This document shows positions 1 through 7,755 of a DNA stretch of 32,576 bases, one piece after another (position 1 is the first letter of the stretch; every line of letters starts with the position of its first letter). Source of the DNA: JANOAR01 sp031411235 (GTDB taxonomy: Bacteria; Verrucomicrobiota; Verrucomicrobiia; Verrucomicrobiales; Verrucomicrobiaceae); assembly GCA_031411235.1 (NCBI GenBank), contig JANOAR010000124.1:1-32576 (forward strand), written 5' to 3'. Position numbers and translations under genes: made by a program. A model generated the notes under the pieces. The model had not been told where the DNA came from and made no database searches. It saw nothing but the letters and a program-made list of their open reading frames with translations.

Positions 1-2
1 TG

Positions 3-899
3 CTCGAAGTCGCCTATGTGCCTGAGTTTGGCCAGGATGCGGACAAACAATCCGCGCTCAATCTCATCGACTTCATCAATCCCGACACCAGCAAGGGCTT
101 TGAAATCTTCGGCGAGAGCGATGAAGCAGGCCGCGTGCGCGGTGGTAATGAAACCCTGCCGCAGGCCGTGCAGCGTAGCATTCAGAGCGGGGTGAAGTCT
201 CATCTCGACCACAAGCTCGTGCGTATCGCCGAGGATGGCAGCAAGCTGAAACTCACCTTCTCCACCGAGGCCAGCGTCGTCACTCATAGCTATGAAAACG
301 TCATTCTCGCGCTGCCCTTCACCATGCTGCGCAGCGTCGAAGGCATCTATGAGCTGAAGCTCGCGGAAGAGAAAACCCGCAGCATCAAAGAGATGGGTTT
401 CGGCACCAACGTCAAAGTCATGTATGGCTTCACCGACAAGCCCTGGCGGCAGCCACTGGGCGGGCGCGACTTCTTCTGCAATGGCAGCGTGTACAGCGAT
501 CTGCCCTTCCAGACCGTGTGGGAGACCAGCCGCGGCCAGTCGGGTAACAGTGGCATCATCACCAACTTCATGGGCGGCTCCATCGGTGCGCAGTTCACCA
601 CGGATCGACTTGAGAAATCATTGACCGAACTGGAGACACTCTTCCCCGGCATCAAAGCCAAAGCCGATGGCAATAAAACCATGATGAACTGGCCGAGCAT
701 GAAGTTCATGAAGGCCAGCTACTCCTGCCCACTGGTGGGCCAGTACACCTGGGTCTATGAAGCCGCTGCCGAGTCCGAACTGGATGGCCATCTGCTCTTC
801 GCGGGTGAGCATACCGACGTGGACTTCCCCGGCTATATGAATGGCGGTGTGAAGAGCGGCAATCGTGTCGCAGCAGAGTTGCTTGGGACGGCGGCGTGA
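3..899 (+). CDS. Flavin amine oxidase / FAD-dependent oxidoreductase, C-terminal part (5' end outside window)
   Basis: This is the C-terminal ~298 residues of a flavin-containing amine oxidase (Amino_oxidase family). Such enzymes oxidise amines or related substrates with FAD and release H2O2. The frame is open from base 3, before the first possible start (GTG at 18), so the gene begins outside the window and its N-terminal dinucleotide-binding GxGxxG motif is not seen. Visible support is the motif GGNETLPQA near the start, the strand ending VILALPF, and the C-terminal FAD-binding signature LLFAGEHTDVDFPGYMNGGV followed by SGNRVA. The family is clear; the substrate (monoamine, polyamine, amino acid or carotenoid-like) cannot be read from this part. 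The next gene starts within a few bases of the stop on the same strand, suggesting cotranscription. Confidence 0.88.
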   Translation, partial: LEVAYVPEFGQDADKQSALNLIDFINPDTSKGFEIFGESDEAGRVRGGNETLPQAVQRSIQSGVKSHLDHKLVRIAEDGSKLKLTFSTEASVVTHSYENVILALPFTMLRSVEGIYELKLAEEKTRSIKEMGFGTNVKVMYGFTDKPWRQPLGGRDFFCNGSVYSDLPFQTVWETSRGQSGNSGIITNFMGGSIGAQFTTDRLEKSLTELETLFPGIKAKADGNKTMMNWPSMKFMKASYSCPLVGQYTWVYEAAAESELDGHLLFAGEHTDVDFPGYMNGGVKSGNRVAAELLGTAA

Positions 900-904
900 T
901 CACC

Positions 905-1780
905 ATGAAAGCCATCGCGAGTCTCTTCCTTATCGCAGCCGCCTTGCAAGCGGCTCCCAGCGCCGACACCCTGACCCAGCTCGGAGCCAAAGTCACCGAA
1001 GCCAGCGGAGTCATCACGCAGGTGCAGGTGAAATGTGATGCCTTCACCGAAGCTGACTTCCGTACGCTCGGTGAGTGCCACACTGTGAAGAAGCTAACCA
1101 TCAGCGGGAAGACCATCACCGACAGCACGCTCGCCCTGCTGAGTGGACTCACGGAGCTAGAAGAACTCAGCACCGATGCCATCCTGATCACTGATGCAGG
1201 TTGCAAGCACTTTGCCGCTTTCACCAAACTCAAGTCGCTCGCCATGTTTCATCCGTCATTTCGTTTCGACGGCTTCACGGGCAGCGGCTTAGCGCAACTC
1301 AAGGCACTGCCCAACCTCCAGCGCCTTACCTTTGCGGGATCAACCGCTGGCGACACTGCTCTCGAAGCCATCGGCCAGCTCACGCAATTGAGAGAGTTCC
1401 GCACCTGGCACACGGCCCAAACCCAAGCTGGCAACGCCCACCTCACCAAGCTAACCCACCTCACTGCCCTACGTATCGGCCAGCGTCTCCCCAGCTATGG
1501 CAAGCCCTCATCCGCAAGTTTTGACGAGACGACTCTCGCCACCCTGGCTCAAATAAAGAGCCTCGAATCCCTCGAACTCACCGAAGCCCGGCTCACTGCG
1601 GCCATCATCCCGCATCTCAAATCCTTGCCCAAACTCGCCAAGCTAAAAATCCAAACGGTGGACATTACCGCCGCCGATGTGGAAGCCATCAAAGCAGCTC
1701 TGCCCAACGCCAAAGTTGAATGGGAACCGCTCACCGAGGCCGACCGTGAAGCTACGTTGGTCAAGAAGCTGAGGCTGTAA
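905..1780 (+). CDS. Secreted leucine-rich-repeat protein
   Basis: An exported protein of about 291 residues made of degenerate leucine-rich repeats of the ribonuclease-inhibitor/GALA type, common in Planctomycetes and Verrucomicrobia. The N-terminus MKAIASLFLIAAALQAAPSA is a signal peptide. From about residue 60 to 275, repeats of roughly 24-28 residues carry the pattern LxxLxxLxxL...ITDxxL, for example TITDSTLALLSGLTELEEL and ALPNLQRLTF. No catalytic domain is visible, so a binding or scaffold role is the most that can be inferred. I chose ATG 905 because the signal peptide starts there; a GTG at 896 would add three residues and overlap the oxidase stop. A GGGACGG stretch lies upstream but fits neither start well. 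The gene converges with the DUF1501 gene, with a 10-base gap. Confidence 0.85.
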   Translation: MKAIASLFLIAAALQAAPSADTLTQLGAKVTEASGVITQVQVKCDAFTEADFRTLGECHTVKKLTISGKTITDSTLALLSGLTELEELSTDAILITDAGCKHFAAFTKLKSLAMFHPSFRFDGFTGSGLAQLKALPNLQRLTFAGSTAGDTALEAIGQLTQLREFRTWHTAQTQAGNAHLTKLTHLTALRIGQRLPSYGKPSSASFDETTLATLAQIKSLESLELTEARLTAAIIPHLKSLPKLAKLKIQTVDITAADVEAIKAALPNAKVEWEPLTEADREATLVKKLRL

Positions 1781-1790
1781 GCCAGGTGGG

Positions 1791-3254
1791 TTATACCAGT
1801 AGCTCTTTGATCACCCGCTTCTCTTCCACGCCTGTGAGTCGCTGGTCGAGGCCTTGGAATTTGAAGGTGAAGCGACTGTGGTCGATGCCCATGAGGTGGA
1901 GGATGGTGGCGTTGATCTCGTTGATGTGGACGGGGTCTTTCACCACGTTGTAGCTGAAGTCGTCGGTCTCGCCGTGGAGGATGCCGGGCTTCACGCCCGC
2001 GCCCGCCATCCACATGGTGAAGCAGCGCGGGTGGTGGTCGCGGCCATAGTTGGTCTGGGTGAGGGTGCCTTGTGAGTACACGGTGCGGCCAAATTCGCCG
2101 CCCCAGATGACGAGGGTATCATCGAGCAGGCCGCGCTGTTTCAGATCCTGCAACAGGCCCGCGCAGGGTTGATCGGTCTGCTGGCATTGGCGGCGGATGT
2201 CGGCGGGCAGATTGCCGTGCTGATCCCAGCCGCGATGCAGCAGTTGCACCACGCGTACGCCGCGCTCGATCATGCGCCGAGCCAATAAAGCACTGTGGGC
2301 GAAGGTGCCAGGGTCGCTGACTTCGGGGCCGTAGAGATCGAGCGTGGCTTTGGTTTCTTTGCTGAGGTCGGTGAGGTCGGGCACGCTGGATTGCATCCGA
2401 AAGGCCATCTCGTACTGGGCGATGCGGGTGAGCGTCTCGGGGTCGCCGAAGTGCTGGTGATTGAGGGAGTTCAGCTTGCCCAGCGCGTCGAGCATCACAC
2501 GGCGGTCGGCGTTTTCCACACCGGGCGGATTTTGAATGAAGAGCACAGGATCGCCCGAGGATCGCAGGGCAACGCCCGTGTGTTTGGTGGGCAGGAAGCC
2601 GCTGCTCCACATGCGGGTGAAGAGTGCCTGTCCCCCAGCGCTGCGGGGCGTGAGGACGACGAAGGACGGTAGATCATTACTGAGGCTGCCGAGTCCATAG
2701 CTGAGCCATGAGCCGATGCTGGGCTTGCCGGGGATCTCGTTGCCCGTCATGACGAAGGTGCAAGCGGGGTCGTGATTGATGGCGGTGGTGCTGACGGATT
2801 TGATCACTGCTAGCTCATCGACAATCTTCGCTGTGTGTGGCAGCAGCTCGCTGATCCAGCGTCCGCTCTGGCCGTGTTGGGCGAACTTAAACAAGCTCGG
2901 CGCGACGGGAAAGCGAGCCTGCCCCGAGGTCATCGTCGTGATGCGCTGGCCGTTGCGGATGCTGGCAGGCAGGTCTTTATCGAAGTGCGCCTGGAGCTGC
3001 GGCTTGTAGTCCCACATGTCGAGCTGTGAGGGTGCACCGTTCATGTGCAGGTAGATGAGGCGCTTGGCCTTGGGGGCGAAATGCGGCAGCGAGGGCATTG
3101 GTGGATGCACGGCTTCGGCACTTGCTGCGGCAGCGGCATGGGCGTGATCTTGGCCGATGAGCGAAGCAAGGGCGAGGCCGCCAAGCCGAACGCCCGTGTC
3201 GCCAAAGAATTGGCGGCGTGTTTGCTGTTGGTGGTGTTCGAGGAAGGGATTCAT
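1791..3254 (-). CDS. DUF1501 family protein (Tat-exported, alkaline-phosphatase-like fold)
   Basis: A 487-residue DUF1501 protein, a family with an alkaline-phosphatase/sulfatase-type fold, expanded in Planctomycetes and Verrucomicrobia and usually encoded beside a PSCyt1/DUF1549/DUF1553 protein. The N-terminus has a twin-arginine export signal: R13 and R14 in TRRQFFGDTG, then a hydrophobic stretch LGGLALASLIG. Family hallmarks are YLHMNGAPSQLDMWDYKP near residue 70-85, GGEFGRT near residue 386, GRDHHPRCFTMWMAGAGVKPG near residue 406 and a C-terminal INEINATILHLMGID. The histidine and acidic residues in these segments are likely metal ligands by family analogy. It is the last gene of a three-gene minus-strand operon: its ATG overlaps the Uma2 stop in an ATGA, implying translational coupling. 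The biochemical function of the family is unproven. Confidence 0.93.
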   Translation of the reverse strand: MNPFLEHHQQQTRRQFFGDTGVRLGGLALASLIGQDHAHAAAAASAEAVHPPMPSLPHFAPKAKRLIYLHMNGAPSQLDMWDYKPQLQAHFDKDLPASIRNGQRITTMTSGQARFPVAPSLFKFAQHGQSGRWISELLPHTAKIVDELAVIKSVSTTAINHDPACTFVMTGNEIPGKPSIGSWLSYGLGSLSNDLPSFVVLTPRSAGGQALFTRMWSSGFLPTKHTGVALRSSGDPVLFIQNPPGVENADRRVMLDALGKLNSLNHQHFGDPETLTRIAQYEMAFRMQSSVPDLTDLSKETKATLDLYGPEVSDPGTFAHSALLARRMIERGVRVVQLLHRGWDQHGNLPADIRRQCQQTDQPCAGLLQDLKQRGLLDDTLVIWGGEFGRTVYSQGTLTQTNYGRDHHPRCFTMWMAGAGVKPGILHGETDDFSYNVVKDPVHINEINATILHLMGIDHSRFTFKFQGLDQRLTGVEEKRVIKELLV

Positions 3255-3832
3255 GGCTCAGGGTAAATATCGGCTAGCGCGATCTCGCAGCCGAGTGATT
3301 CTAGCGGCACAAGATCGGTAAGCTGAGTGAAGCGATGCAGCTTCCAGCCATCCGACTTTCGGAGCACTTGTACGAGCATTTCGTCCTGAGAAACCATCAC
3401 ATATTCGATGAAACTCGGAAGCTGCTGATACATGAAAAACTTCTCGGCGCGATCGGTGTGCTCAGTGCTGTCGGAGAGGACTTCGATGATGAGGGAGGCA
3501 TCTTCCAGGAACCTTTCACCACTGACGGGTTTGCCACAGTTCACCAGAATGTCTGGATAGTAGTGAAAGGGGCCAACGGGAATGACGATTCTAAGGCGGA
3601 CGTTCTCCGAAAGGGCACGACATCCTTTTTGACGGGCAGCAGGGCCGATGCGCTCGCGAATGTTGCCGATGATTTGGTTGTGATAAACGGTCGCATCGGC
3701 CATGGCCCGCACGATGCCGTTCAGGAATTCGTGGCGATGAGAAGCCTTCATCTCGTCCAAGAGGTAGTGCTCCTCGCTGATGGGCAGGCTATAGTTGGCA
3801 AGAGGATAGGCGATGGCGGGCATGGCAGGCAT
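3251..3832 (-). CDS. Uma2 family protein (PD-(D/E)XK nuclease fold, DUF820)
   Basis: A 193-residue Uma2/DUF820 protein. The family has a restriction-endonuclease-like core and occurs in many copies in cyanobacteria, Chloroflexi and Planctomycetes/Verrucomicrobia; its biological role is not established. Family features are the N-terminal YLLDEMKASHRHEFLNGIVRAM region, YYPDILVNC with the conserved Asp94, IIEVLSDSTE with Glu117, and the following RAEKFFMYQQLPSFIEYVMV strand. Asp94 and Glu117 match the usual metal-binding positions, so the core appears intact. The length is normal. It lies 41 bases downstream of the DUF1549-type gene and overlaps the DUF1501 start by four bases, so it is inside an operon where the two partners are normally adjacent. 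ATG 3832 is used; ATG 3823 is an in-frame alternative. Confidence 0.9.
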   Translation of the reverse strand: MPAMPAIAYPLANYSLPISEEHYLLDEMKASHRHEFLNGIVRAMADATVYHNQIIGNIRERIGPAARQKGCRALSENVRLRIVIPVGPFHYYPDILVNCGKPVSGERFLEDASLIIEVLSDSTEHTDRAEKFFMYQQLPSFIEYVMVSQDEMLVQVLRKSDGWKLHRFTQLTDLVPLESLGCEIALADIYPEP

Positions 3833-3873
3833 GGCGAGAGACTAATGGTTTATCAGCAGCATTCCAGGCAAGT

Positions 3874-6800
3874 TCACCTCGTCACGGCTTCATCTAAATT
3901 CATGAGCAGGTTGGCAATCATCGTCCAGGCGGCGAGTTCGCTGGCATTCACGTTGGGGGCCGCTTTTGAATCACCATATGCGATCAGCTTTTGTGCCGCG
4001 TCAGCGTTGGCGGCGTAGCGGGTGTTGTGTTGCTTCAGGGCTTCTTCAACGATGACGTATTCCTGGGCGGTGGGATAACGGCTGAGCACGGTGCGGTAGG
4101 CGAAGCGCAGCTTGTCCGTCGCTGTTGTGCCGCCTTCGAGGAGGATGCGTTGGGCGAGGTTGCGCGAGGCTTCGACGTGCTGGATGTCGTTCATCAGCAC
4201 GAGTGCTTGCAGCGGGGTGTTGCTGCGCTCGCGGCGCAGGCATGAGGCCTCGCGAGCGGGCGCGTCAAAGGTGGTCATGGCGGGCGGCGGTGCCGTGCGC
4301 TTCCAGAAGGTGTAGAGGCTGCGTCGATAGAGGGCGATGCCGTCGTCGCGCTTGTAGGTGGCGGTGTTGCTGCCCGAGAAGCCCACGGGCTCCCAGATGC
4401 GCTCGGGTTGATAAGGGCGCACGCCTTTGCCTCCGAGTTGTAAATTGATGAGGCCGGACATGTAGAGGGCGCTGTCGCGAATGACTTCGGCATCAAGACG
4501 AAAGCGTGGGCCGTGAGCGAGCAGACAGTTCTCGGGATCGGCGGCGATCAAGCTGGGCGTGGTGGCAGACGATTGGCGGTAGGTGTCGCTCATGACGATC
4601 ATGCGCACGAGTTGCTTCACATCCCAGCCCTGTTCGCGGAAGGTGACGGCGAGCCAATCGAGCAGCTCGGGGTGACTGGGGGGCTCGCCTTGGGAGCCGA
4701 AGTCGTTGGCAGTTTTCACCAAACCGGTGCCGAAAAATTGCTGCCAAAAACGATTCACTGCGACGCGTGCAGTCAGCGGTTGCTGCGGCGATACGATCCA
4801 CTGCGCGAGGTCGAGGCGATCATAGTTCGGCTTGGTCGGCAGCGGTGGGAAGACGGCAGGCGTGCGCCGCGTGACCTTGTCGCCGGGCTTGTCGTATTGC
4901 CCACGCTGCATGATGAAGGCATCGCGCTCCTTGGGCAGGTCGGCCATGACGAAGGTGGCGGGGATGGTGTCGGCGAGGGTTTTCTTCTTGGCTTCAAGCG
5001 CGAGCCGCTCGCTGCGTACGTTGCCGATGATGTCGCGAGCCCCTTGGTATTGATTCTCGAACCACCAGTCTTTGAGCCGCTTCACATCGGCCTCGGGCCA
5101 CTCGGCGGGCTTCTTGCCACGCACGAGCGTGAGTAAATCGTTGGGCAGCCCTTCAACGCGTTTGCCTTGGTTTTTATCAGTCCAGATCTTCCACGACCAA
5201 TGCTGATCTTCGGCGGGATTGACATGGGATTTGATGCTCATGCGATCCCAGAAGACGGTGCCATCGAATTGAGTGAAAGCATAACCCGTGACCTTCATGC
5301 CCGGCTTTAAGCGCAGGCGCTCGATGGGGACAATCAGCTCGATCCATTTGCCAGCTTCGGGCAGTTTACCCATCATCACGCGCTCGGCTGTGCGTGCTTT
5401 GCCAAAGGGGATGGCATCCTCTGCGCCCCAGACGGCGCGGTGATTCCAGCCGCCGACGTGATACTGCAACATGACGGCCTTGGGCGGGTTGGCGGGGTCG
5501 AGGTAGCACCACGCGGCGATGCGGCCATTGGGTGGAATGTCGAAGGACGCACCGCCTGCGAAGTAATCCTGTGCCACACCTTTGGCCGTGCGCTTGAGTG
5601 CGGTCTTACCGTCATGCACTTGGCCTGTGGCAGCGGTTACAAAGGTGGTGGGCTCGCCTGCGGACTCAGCTTTCACGCCTGCGGGGAAGGCATCGTCGAA
5701 CCACACAACTTCGCTGGTTTGCGGCGGTGGTGGTGGATTCAGCGTGGCGGGGTCGGTGTAGCTGATCGCGGCGATGGTGTTGTGTATCTTGCTTTGCGTC
5801 GCGGTGATCTGTTGGTCGTAGTCGTCGATCTGCTTTTTTTGAGCCGGTGACGAGAGCTGTAAAATGGGCGGGGTGAGCAGGATGTTGCCATCCATCGCCG
5901 GATCGGCGGTGCTGTAAAAGAAGGCATACATCGAATAGAAATCGCGCTGGGTGATGGGGTCGAACTTGTGATCATGGCACACAGCGCAGCCAGCGGTGAG
6001 GCCCATCCACACGGCCATCGTGGTGTCGGCGCGATCCACAGCGTAGCGGAAAAGCCATTCTTCATTGATGGCACCGCCCTCGCTGGTGGTGACGTTGCAG
6101 CGATTGAATCCAGAGGCGATTTGTTGCTCGCGCGTGGCATTGGGCAAGAGGTCGCCCGCGAGCTGCCAGACGGTGAATTGATCATAAGATTGGTTGTTGT
6201 TAAACGCACTCACGACCCAGTCGCGGTAGGGCCAGATGCTGCGCTCGTTATCAAGATGCAGACCGTGGGTGTCGCCATAACGCGCGGCGTCGAGCCAGTA
6301 ACGCGCCATGTTCTCGCCGTAGCGTGTGGAGTGCAGCAAGCGATCCACAACGCGCTGGTAGGCCGCTTCGTCGTGGTCAGCGAGGAAGGCATCGACCTCG
6401 GCAGGCGTCGGTGGCAGGCCGGTAAGATCCAGCGTGACGCGACGGATGAGCTGCTCCTTCGACGCAGGCTGTGAGGGCGTGAGATGGTGCTCGGCGAGCT
6501 TGGCGCGGATGAAGGCGTCGATGGCTTGGGTGCTTGGGATTGCTCCCTGCGGCACGCGGGGCTTCACAGGTGCCTCGAATGACCAGTGCTTTTGATACTT
6601 CGCGCCCTGCTCGATCCAGCGCTGGAGGATAGCCTTCTCCGCAGCGGAGAGGGACTTGTACGACTTCACCGGCGGCATCAAATCATCGTTGTCGCTGGTG
6701 ATGATGCGTTGCCATGCCTCGCTCTGTTTTAAATCGCCAGGGACGATAGCACGCACGCCTTCGATGGCCGCCGTCGCGCCATCGAGCGTGTCGATGCGGC

Positions 6801-6966
6801 GGTCAGCCTTGCGTTGTTTTGGGTCAAACCCATGACAGGCAAAACATTTGTCCGAGAGGATGGGCCGCACATCGCGATTGTAATCAACCGTCTCGGGCAA
6901 GTTCGGCTCGGCTGCGAGTGCCAGCGAGGCTGTGGTAAAAAAAGCGAAGAGAATGAAGCGCTGCAT
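3874..6966 (-). CDS. PSCyt1 / DUF1549 / DUF1553 domain protein (planctomycete-type cytochrome C)
   Basis: A 1030-residue exported protein. A signal peptide (MQRFILFAFFTTASLALAAE) is followed by a planctomycete cytochrome C domain (about 25-115) with haem-binding CFACH at residues 41-45 and a likely axial Met97 in DDLMPP. A DUF1549 domain follows (about 145-355) and contains CAVCHDHKFDP near residue 330, the second CxxCH typical of this domain. A central region (about 390-570) has no clear hallmark and may be a carbohydrate-binding-like fold. DUF1553 (about 712-1000) includes RVAVNRFWQQFFGTGLV and RMIVMSDTYRQSS. These proteins are thought to act in the periplasm, perhaps in electron transfer linked to polymer breakdown, but the function is unproven. 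It is the first gene of the operon with Uma2 and DUF1501. Confidence 0.93.
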   Translation of the reverse strand: MQRFILFAFFTTASLALAAEPNLPETVDYNRDVRPILSDKCFACHGFDPKQRKADRRIDTLDGATAAIEGVRAIVPGDLKQSEAWQRIITSDNDDLMPPVKSYKSLSAAEKAILQRWIEQGAKYQKHWSFEAPVKPRVPQGAIPSTQAIDAFIRAKLAEHHLTPSQPASKEQLIRRVTLDLTGLPPTPAEVDAFLADHDEAAYQRVVDRLLHSTRYGENMARYWLDAARYGDTHGLHLDNERSIWPYRDWVVSAFNNNQSYDQFTVWQLAGDLLPNATREQQIASGFNRCNVTTSEGGAINEEWLFRYAVDRADTTMAVWMGLTAGCAVCHDHKFDPITQRDFYSMYAFFYSTADPAMDGNILLTPPILQLSSPAQKKQIDDYDQQITATQSKIHNTIAAISYTDPATLNPPPPPQTSEVVWFDDAFPAGVKAESAGEPTTFVTAATGQVHDGKTALKRTAKGVAQDYFAGGASFDIPPNGRIAAWCYLDPANPPKAVMLQYHVGGWNHRAVWGAEDAIPFGKARTAERVMMGKLPEAGKWIELIVPIERLRLKPGMKVTGYAFTQFDGTVFWDRMSIKSHVNPAEDQHWSWKIWTDKNQGKRVEGLPNDLLTLVRGKKPAEWPEADVKRLKDWWFENQYQGARDIIGNVRSERLALEAKKKTLADTIPATFVMADLPKERDAFIMQRGQYDKPGDKVTRRTPAVFPPLPTKPNYDRLDLAQWIVSPQQPLTARVAVNRFWQQFFGTGLVKTANDFGSQGEPPSHPELLDWLAVTFREQGWDVKQLVRMIVMSDTYRQSSATTPSLIAADPENCLLAHGPRFRLDAEVIRDSALYMSGLINLQLGGKGVRPYQPERIWEPVGFSGSNTATYKRDDGIALYRRSLYTFWKRTAPPPAMTTFDAPAREASCLRRERSNTPLQALVLMNDIQHVEASRNLAQRILLEGGTTATDKLRFAYRTVLSRYPTAQEYVIVEEALKQHNTRYAANADAAQKLIAYGDSKAAPNVNASELAAWTMIANLLMNLDEAVTR

Positions 6967-7050
6967 GTCTGGTGAAGGATTCGTGAAGGGCGTGCCATCC
7001 CCGAACGTCGCGAGTCACCCGCTTCATGCGTTCTCAAGTACCTTCGAGAG

Positions 7051-7626
7051 CTATAAGCTTGGCCCAAATTGGACTTCCCCACTGAGCACGGGAGAGGTGG
7101 ACAAGGTTTGGCCGGGCTGGGGAATCTGGGGCATGAGGAAGTAGCCACCGCTGAGGTAGGTGCCGCCTTGGCGGACGATGGTGCCTTGGTAGCTGGCGGT
7201 GCGATTGAGCTTGGGATCGGGATTGAGGACGGTGAGTTTGCCGCTGAACTGACCTGCGGGTTTGATGGTGAGGGCGAAGGAGATTTTGTTGGGGTTATCA
7301 GTGGGCAAGCTGATGGTCTGCTTGCCTGCGGTGCCAAGGTTTTGCAGGCTGAATTCGAGGTAGGGAGCCTCTTCAACACTCAGGCCACCTTCAGTGAAGC
7401 CGATGGCGGCGTTGTTGGCGTTGTTGGGCAAGTTCATGAAGACTTCACTGCCTGTGGGAGCTTTGTATTTGCCACCCGTGACGGCGAGGAAGATCGGGCT
7501 GAAGCCTGCGCGGTAGGCCATGTCTTTGCTGGTGGCGAGGGCCGCGCCTTTGCTCCAACTGAGGGCGGCGTCAAAGGTATTATCGGCCCCGATGGTACCT
7601 GTGAGGGTGATGGCAGGGGTGCTCAA
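7051..7626 (-). CDS. C-terminal remainder of the giant metalloprotease, behind the in-frame TAG (possible pseudogene fragment)
   Basis: A reading frame of 191 codons if started at the TTG at 7626. It is exactly in phase with the giant gene upstream, and the frame is open without a stop all the way from 7752, so the true unit is 233 codons (7051-7752). The residues right after the TAG (LTVAGKTADGLAFSIASHTG) continue the beta-rich repeat that ends FGAFTVAADG before it. The segment ends with SGGYFLMPQIPQPGQTLSTS and then a TAG stop, the kind of C-terminal module found at the end of very large verrucomicrobial extracellular proteins. It has no signal peptide and no convincing start or ribosome binding site. 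I take it to be the severed tail of the giant protein and not a separate gene. Confidence 0.6.
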   Translation of the reverse strand: MSTPAITLTGTIGADNTFDAALSWSKGAALATSKDMAYRAGFSPIFLAVTGGKYKAPTGSEVFMNLPNNANNAAIGFTEGGLSVEEAPYLEFSLQNLGTAGKQTISLPTDNPNKISFALTIKPAGQFSGKLTVLNPDPKLNRTASYQGTIVRQGGTYLSGGYFLMPQIPQPGQTLSTSPVLSGEVQFGPSL

Positions 7627-7752
7627 CGGCGAGGCAGCGAGGCTGCCAGTGCCGCCAAAAAGGGCGAAGAGACCAGGGATTTGCCCAGCAGGGCCAGTGT
7701 GGCTGGCGATGCTGAAGGCGAGTCCATCGGCGGTTTTGCCCGCGACGGTGAG

Positions 7753-7755
7753 CTA
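7753..7755 (-). other. In-frame amber (TAG) codon splitting the giant gene
   Basis: Read on the minus strand, the codons are GCC GAT GGC TAG CTC ACC GTC GCG. Removing this one stop leaves a single open frame from 19647 to 7051 (4,198 codons including this one and the final stop). There is no frame change on either side, and the protein pattern (DG, then LTVAGKTADG) runs across it. One base change from AAG, CAG, GAG, TGG, TTG, TCG, TAC or TAT would create it. A recent nonsense mutation, a sequencing or assembly error, and translational readthrough are all possible. Confidence 0.9.

Noticed and set aside
1549..2013. Arginine-rich minus-strand frame across the convergent LRR and DUF1501 gene ends
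   Set aside because: Composition is a frame-shifted shadow (R, P and H runs) of the DUF1501 gene, and it overlaps two well-supported genes.
3335..4018. 227-codon plus-strand frame opposite the Uma2 gene
   Set aside because: The minus strand encodes a complete Uma2 protein here; the plus frame has no family features and spans a gene boundary.
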